Shown here one piece after another: positions 41,913-45,700 of a DNA stretch of 45,700 nt. The DNA is taken from NCBI GenBank assembly GCA_025964575.1, contig JAOPYO010000319.1:1-45700 (forward strand). Reading direction: 5' to 3'. The DNA is from Actinomycetes bacterium. Lineage in GTDB: Bacteria > Actinomycetota > Actinomycetes > Streptosporangiales > Streptosporangiaceae. The translations under genes were made by a program, and so were the position numbers. Under the pieces are notes generated by a model. The model ran no database searches. It saw only the letters and a program-made list of their open reading frames with translations, and was not told where the DNA came from. Positions within the stretch are counted from its first letter, which is position 1, and each line of letters opens with the position of its first letter.

Positions 41913-41936
41913 GTCATCACCAGGGCACTCTAGGTT
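41913..41936 (+). promoter_or_regulatory. Candidate ECF-type promoter before the S8 protease gene
   Basis: GTCA (41913-41916), 11 bases, CTC (41928-41930), TAGG (41931-41934), then ATG 41939. The same words at the same spacing, with one extra base before TAGG, occur before the sigma factor gene (43172-43194). A shared promoter used by that sigma factor is possible. No ribosome site lies before ATG 41939. Confidence 0.45.
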
Positions 41937-41938
41937 TC

Positions 41939-43126
41939 ATGTTCGACCAAGAGGCAATGCTCGAGCGGCTCCTGGCCCGCCACCGGGACGCCACCGTCGT
42001 CTCGCTGGAGGACGAGCGTCCCACCCTGATCCGGCGCGACCAGTTGCTGGTCGCCGATCGTGACGTGCCCGCGGTCGAGGACCTGGTCAGACGGTGGTTC
42101 CACGCCCGCGAGGATCATGCCTCGCTGGCCCGGATCCGGCTGCGTCCCCCCGCCCGCGTCAACGTGTGCGAGCTCGCCGCGCAGCTGAGCGGCGACGGCC
42201 GGCACCGCAGGCTCGCCGTCGCACCCAACCATCTGGTGCACGGCCAGCCACTGTGGTGGGCCGGCCCGGCCGACCTGCCCCGACCCACGGCACCGGTCGA
42301 CGCCCCTCGGGCGGCGACCGCGGCCGGGCCGGTGACGATCGCCGTGCTGGACACCGGACTGTCGGTACATCCCTGGTACGAGTCGTACGACTGGTATCAG
42401 GAGCAGCGCGACGAGGTGACCGAACTCCTGGACGCCGACCTCGACTATGAGCTCGACGCTCAGGCAGGCCATGGCACGTTCATCGCCGGGGTGCTGCTGC
42501 AGCAGGCGCCCACCGCCCGGATCCGGGCCAAACGGGTGATCGGCGGAGACGGGGTCGGTGACGAACTCGACATGATCCGTGCGCTGAACTGGGTCGCCCA
42601 GTGGGGCCAGGCAGACATCGTGAACCTGTCGATCGGCTGTCATACCTACGACGACCGGCCCTCGCCCCTGGTCGCCCGGGCGATCGCGGCCCTGGGAGTG
42701 GCGGGGCGTGGCCCCCGAGGGCACCGTGTGGTCGTGGTGGCCTGTGCGGGCAACACGGCGAGCGATCGGCCCTTCTGGCCCGCCGCACTCAAGCAGGTGA
42801 TCGCCGTCGCCGCCCTGGACGGCGCCGATCGGGCCTGGTTCTCCAACTATGGCTGGTGGGTGGACGCCTGCACCCAGGGTGTCGGGCTGACCAGCTGTTT
42901 CATCCGGTTCGATGGCCCACGGCCCCGGGTCAACGGTTTCGATCCCGACGGATTCAGCGGCTATGCGACGTGGAGCGGCACCTCGTTCGCGACGCCCGCG
43001 GTGGCCGGGGCGATCGCCAATCTCGCCGCGGCCGAGGGCTTGCCCGCCCCGGCCGCGGCGGATCGGATCCTCGATCCGATGGCCGCCCTTACCCTCCCCG
43101 ACCTCGGTGTACACGTCAGGACCTGA
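41939..43126 (+). CDS. Intracellular S8 (subtilisin-like) serine protease
   Basis: The 395-residue protease has a complete subtilisin triad: Asp138 (IAVLDTGLS), His178 (AGHGTFIAGVL) and Ser348 (WSGTSFATPAVAGAIA), with oxyanion Asn272 (CAGNTASD). Residues 1-130 are a family-specific N-terminal region (LEDERPTLIRRDQLLV, HASLARIRLRPPARVNVCEL) that may act as propeptide or regulatory part. No signal peptide or membrane helix is seen, so it should work in the cytoplasm. ATG 41939 has no ribosome site, suggesting a leaderless or coupled start. It precedes the sigma factor / 149-residue protein / TPR gene set by 106 bases on the same strand and looks part of that module. Confidence 0.9.
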   Translation: MFDQEAMLERLLARHRDATVVSLEDERPTLIRRDQLLVADRDVPAVEDLVRRWFHAREDHASLARIRLRPPARVNVCELAAQLSGDGRHRRLAVAPNHLVHGQPLWWAGPADLPRPTAPVDAPRAATAAGPVTIAVLDTGLSVHPWYESYDWYQEQRDEVTELLDADLDYELDAQAGHGTFIAGVLLQQAPTARIRAKRVIGGDGVGDELDMIRALNWVAQWGQADIVNLSIGCHTYDDRPSPLVARAIAALGVAGRGPRGHRVVVVACAGNTASDRPFWPAALKQVIAVAALDGADRAWFSNYGWWVDACTQGVGLTSCFIRFDGPRPRVNGFDPDGFSGYATWSGTSFATPAVAGAIANLAAAEGLPAPAAADRILDPMAALTLPDLGVHVRT

Positions 43127-43171
43127 CTACGAGCCGGCGTCAATGCGATAACTGCGAAGAGTAATGCTTTC

Positions 43172-43194
43172 GTCACGGTGCGCAAGCTCCTAGG
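43172..43194 (+). promoter_or_regulatory. Candidate ECF-type promoter before the sigma factor gene
   Basis: GTCA (43172-43175), 11 bases, CTCC (43187-43190), TAGG (43191-43194), followed 38 bases later by GTG 43233. It resembles the motif before the S8 gene (41913-41934). If real, the sigma factor controls its own operon and the protease. Confidence 0.45.
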
Positions 43195-43232
43195 GTGGCT
43201 GATCAGCGGGGGACCACACGAGGAGGCATCGG

Positions 43233-43787
43233 GTGGTTCCGACAATCGACGAGGTATCGTCCGGCGAGCTCGTGGCCCGGGCACGACAGAACGACCAGGC
43301 GGCATGGGATGCGCTGATCGAGCGCTACACCGGGCTGCTGCGGTCGATCGCGAGATCGTATGACCTGGGAGTGGCCGACATCGCCGATGTGACACAGACC
43401 GTGTGGCTGCGCCTGGTGGAGCGGCTGGACGAGCTCCGCGAGCCCGACCGGGTGGCCACCTGGCTCGCGGTCACCGCCCACCGGGAGAGCCGGTCGACGC
43501 TCCGCCGCCGTGGCCGGGAGGTGCCTGCGTGGACCGTGCCCGATCAGGCGCCGGATCCCGATCACTGCGTGGAGCGGACCTGCGTGCAGCGGGAGCGGCT
43601 GAGCGACGTGGCCTCGGCGATCCGGGCGATGCCCGAGCACTGCCGCCGGGTGTTGCGGTTCTTCGCGCTGGCCCCGGTCACTTATGCCGAGGTCGCGGCG
43701 GCGCTGGACATCCCGATCGGCAGCGTCGGCCCGACCCGTACCCGGTGCCTGGCCGGCCTGCGCCGCAGGCTGGGGGTGGTGAAGTGA
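43233..43787 (+). CDS. ECF-type RNA polymerase sigma factor
   Basis: The 184-residue sigma factor has region 2 (AWDALIERYTGLLRSIARSY, then IADVTQTVWLRLVERLDELR, with the core-binding and -10 helices) and region 4 (IRAMPEHCRRVLRFFALAPV, then YAEVAAALDIPIGSVGPTRT, RCLAGLRRRL, with the -35 helix-turn-helix). The linker carries Cys112 and Cys117 (HCVERTCVQ), with further Cys137 and Cys172, so redox or metal sensitivity is possible. GTG 43233 follows AGGAGG (43221-43226). Its stop overlaps the next gene (GTGA). The classic zinc-finger anti-sigma gene is absent; the 149-residue protein takes that position. Confidence 0.93.
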   Translation: MVPTIDEVSSGELVARARQNDQAAWDALIERYTGLLRSIARSYDLGVADIADVTQTVWLRLVERLDELREPDRVATWLAVTAHRESRSTLRRRGREVPAWTVPDQAPDPDHCVERTCVQRERLSDVASAIRAMPEHCRRVLRFFALAPVTYAEVAAALDIPIGSVGPTRTRCLAGLRRRLGVVK

Positions 43788-44233
43788 CCGACGAGGAGCT
43801 GCTGGCCCGGGTGCGGGATGCCTTCGCCGAGCTGGAACCTGTGCCCGCGCAGGTGCTCGCCGCCGGACGGGCCGCGTTCGCCTTTCGGGAGCCCGGTTCC
43901 GTCCTCGCCGGCCTGACCGGTGACCATGACGCCGCCGCCGCGGGCCTGCGCGGCAGTGGCCTGGGCGGCACAGCCCGGCTGCTGACCTTCGCGGGTCCGG
44001 ACATCGAGGTGGAGATCGAGGTGACCGGCAGCGGTGCCGACCGGGAGATCGCCGGCAGAGTGGCTCCGCCCGGACCGGCCCGGATACGGGTCCGGCATCC
44101 GGACGGTGAGCTGGCCTGCCGGGCTGACCGGACCGGTCACTTCGCCGTGCCGGCCGTGCCCGCGGGCCTGGTCAGCCTGGTGTTCCGGCTCCCCGACGCG
44201 ACCTCGATCGTGACAAGCTGGGTGCGCCTGTGA
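43784..44233 (+). CDS. 149-residue protein of unknown function between sigma factor and TPR genes
   Basis: The protein begins MTDEELLARVRDAFAELEPV, followed by PAQVLAAGRAAFAFRE: a helical N-terminal third like that of sigma-binding or adaptor proteins. From about residue 62, it is beta-rich (ARLLTFAGPDIEVEIEVTGS, then GRVAPPGPARIRVRHPDGEL, DRTGHFAVPAVPAGLVSLVF), like a small Ig or carboxypeptidase-regulatory domain. No membrane helix is present. It is translationally coupled on both sides (GTGA with sigma factor; GTGA with TPR). Its place suggests a sigma inhibitor or protease substrate, unproven. I cannot name a family. Confidence 0.8.
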   Translation: MTDEELLARVRDAFAELEPVPAQVLAAGRAAFAFREPGSVLAGLTGDHDAAAAGLRGSGLGGTARLLTFAGPDIEVEIEVTGSGADREIAGRVAPPGPARIRVRHPDGELACRADRTGHFAVPAVPAGLVSLVFRLPDATSIVTSWVRL

Positions 44234-45700
44234 CGGGGGACGGCGCGTTGCTGCACTTGGCCGCCGTCGACCCGCGGCGGGCGCACGCGGAGGCGCTGGC
44301 CCGGCTGGACGGCGCGGCCCCTTCCGTACGGGTGGAGGCGCTGCGGGCCGCCGCGCTGAGCGGCATGGAGCTGGGACGGCTCGAGGAGAGCCTCGCCCAC
44401 CTGCATGAGGCGCTGGCCACGGCCGAGCGGGCAGGCCTGACCTATGCGGCCGCCCAGGTGCGGATGAGCCTGGTCGGGATGCTGGCCTCACGCGGCGACC
44501 TCACCGGTGCGCTGGCCGCCGCGGATGCGGCCGCGCCCGTGCTGCGGGGCGCCGACGCCGACCGGTTGCAGGCCAACCGGGTGTGCGCGCTGGCCCGAAG
44601 CGGCCGGCTGCACGAGGCCCTGGCCATCGCCCGTCGGCCGCGATCGGCGAAGGCCCAACCTGGACTGCTGATCAACGCCGCCCTGGCCCGGGCCACCTGC
44701 GGTGACCTGGATGCGGCCGAGCCCTTGCTTGCCGAGGCCGCTGCATTGGCCGACCGGGCCGGGCTCCGGCATGAGGCCGCGATGGCCAGGGCCAACCTGG
44801 CCTATGTGGCGTCCCAGCGCGGTGACGTACCGCGAGCTCTACGGCTCTATGCCGAGGCCGAGCCGGGTCTGGTGGGCACCCGCGTCGCGCAGACCCGCCT
44901 CGATCGCGCCGAGACGCTGATCGGGGCCGGGCTGGCCGCCGAAGCACGCCCTCTGATCACCGCCGCCCTGGCCGAAATGAGCGCGGCCGGGTACGGCTCG
45001 GATGTGGCGGACGGGCTGCTGTTGCTGGCTCGGGCCGAGTTGGCCGACGGCGACCCGGAGCGGGCCGCCGAGACCGCGGAAAGCGCCCGGACCGCCTATG
45101 CCGAGCAGGAACGCACGGGCTGGATGCTGCTCGCCGAGCATCTCCTGATCCGGGCGCGCTGGGCGGCCGGAGACCGGTCGCCGATCTTCTTCCGTACGGC
45201 GGTGGCGACCGCGGACCGGCTCGATCGGGGTGGCTGGGCCCGGGAGGCCGCGGACGGCCGGATCGTCGCCGCACTGCTCGCCCTGCATCTGGGGCGTCCC
45301 GCCTCGGCCCTGCTCGACGAGGTGGGCGCCGCCCGGCGGAACGGCCCGGCGGCGCTGCGGGCGGCCGCCTGGCACGCCACCGCGCTGGACCGGCAGGTAC
45401 GAGGGGATCTGCGCGGTGCCATGGCGGCGGTCCGGGCGGGACTGCGAGTCGTCGATGAGCATGCCGCCGCGCTGGGCGCCCTCGAGCTGCGTGCGTACGC
45501 GGCCGGGCTCGGCGCCGACCTTGGTGACCTCGGGGTGCGGCTCGCAGGGACCGGGCGGGCCCTGCTCGCGGCCGAGGAGCGCCGCCGCGCGATCGTGTGG
45601 ACGACCCGGGAACGCGTTGCCCCGCCGGCCGATCCCCGCTGCGCCGCGCTGCTGACCGAGCTGCGGCTGGCCGGCTCCGAGCACACCGCGACGACCGCGG
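44230..45700 (+). CDS. Large TPR protein, probably TPR-CHAT, cut by window end
   Basis: The frame is open from GTG 44230 to the window end (490 codons). It consists of alpha-helical TPR-like repeats, for example ALSGMELGRLEESLAHLHEA, LAAADAAAPVLRGAD, AARATCGDLDAAEPLL-type units and AMARANLAYVASQRGDVPRA, through to VDEHAAALGALELRAYAAGL. That last stretch, followed by a basic linker, recalls actinobacterial proteins where a CHAT (caspase-like) protease domain comes next; the domain itself is outside the window. If so, the product is a TPR-regulated protease like those of caspase-type defence or signalling modules. It is co-translated with the 149-residue protein. Confidence 0.85.
   Translation, partial: MTGDGALLHLAAVDPRRAHAEALARLDGAAPSVRVEALRAAALSGMELGRLEESLAHLHEALATAERAGLTYAAAQVRMSLVGMLASRGDLTGALAAADAAAPVLRGADADRLQANRVCALARSGRLHEALAIARRPRSAKAQPGLLINAALARATCGDLDAAEPLLAEAAALADRAGLRHEAAMARANLAYVASQRGDVPRALRLYAEAEPGLVGTRVAQTRLDRAETLIGAGLAAEARPLITAALAEMSAAGYGSDVADGLLLLARAELADGDPERAAETAESARTAYAEQERTGWMLLAEHLLIRARWAAGDRSPIFFRTAVATADRLDRGGWAREAADGRIVAALLALHLGRPASALLDEVGAARRNGPAALRAAAWHATALDRQVRGDLRGAMAAVRAGLRVVDEHAAALGALELRAYAAGLGADLGDLGVRLAGTGRALLAAEERRRAIVWTTRERVAPPADPRCAALLTELRLAGSEHTATTA

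Noticed and set aside
43784..44233. Homology of the 149-residue protein to the cleaved partner of type III-E CRISPR proteases
   Set aside because: The resemblance is only in gene position. The N-terminal helices and beta-rich end do not show recognisable sequence similarity, and no CRISPR array or cas gene is present.
1..45700. tRNA genes, rRNA, CRISPR arrays, intact insertion sequences, prophage genes
   Set aside because: Read through both strands without finding conserved tRNA arms with a CCA-type end, repeat-spacer series, transposase motifs with terminal repeats, or phage structural genes. A covariance-model scan could still find a small RNA I missed.

Overview
This is a high-GC chromosomal window from a filamentous-type actinobacterium. 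The evidence is GC-rich codon use on both strands, many GTG/TTG starts, GTGA/ATGA gene overlaps, and actinobacterial families (DUF3145, DUF5998, DUF397, a DUF7455-like start, MRIGS-type small membrane protein, DesK/DesR-like pair). Having both topoisomerase IV subunits (parE and parC) beside the DUF5998 / phosphodiesterase / sulfurtransferase block recalls the Streptomyces and Streptosporangiales chromosome core. I would guess Streptosporangiales, as an inference only. I saw no rRNA, tRNA, CRISPR array or intact insertion sequence.

Layout. 1-2186: start of a DUF7455-like gene and an ABC-2 exporter pair, leftward. 2356-6306: parE, convergent with a secreted CocE/X-Pro-type hydrolase. 6467-11827: accessory zone with visible gene decay (a two-component remnant, a broken cysteine synthase, a DUF397 fragment) among intact small genes (LURP-one-like, PAP2, MarR/DoxX pair with operator, Uma2). 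12163-16722: parC, a divergent FMN-dependent lactate-oxidising enzyme with a changed cofactor residue, and an orphan degenerate ABC ATPase. 17023-21039: secreted collagen-like protein, DesK/DesR-like two-component pair, secreted phospholipase D-like protein. 21245-27436: the four-gene STM4014-4013-4012-4011 cluster (ATP-grasp, sulfatase-like hydrolase, two radical SAM enzymes), translationally coupled throughout and possibly led by a 15-codon ORF, followed closely by a RecQ-phosphoribosyltransferase fusion helicase. 27752-34933: secreted lipase, PfkB kinase, GNAT/acyl-CoA synthetase fusion, DUF5998, nucleotide pyrophosphatase, rhodanese. 34981-36295: small membrane protein, cyanase, DUF3145. 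36434-41869: YdcS/Pot-type ABC importer with a divergent FadR-type regulator and a cytosolic Cache-like protein.

41939-45700 (running off the end): an intracellular subtilisin-like protease, an ECF-type sigma factor, a 149-residue unknown protein and a large TPR protein that I expect to end in a CHAT caspase-like domain. Two proteases placed with a sigma factor and a small candidate substrate or anti-sigma factor resemble a protease-controlled transcription switch. This module and the STM4011-4014 cluster are the two best candidates for an undescribed system here.
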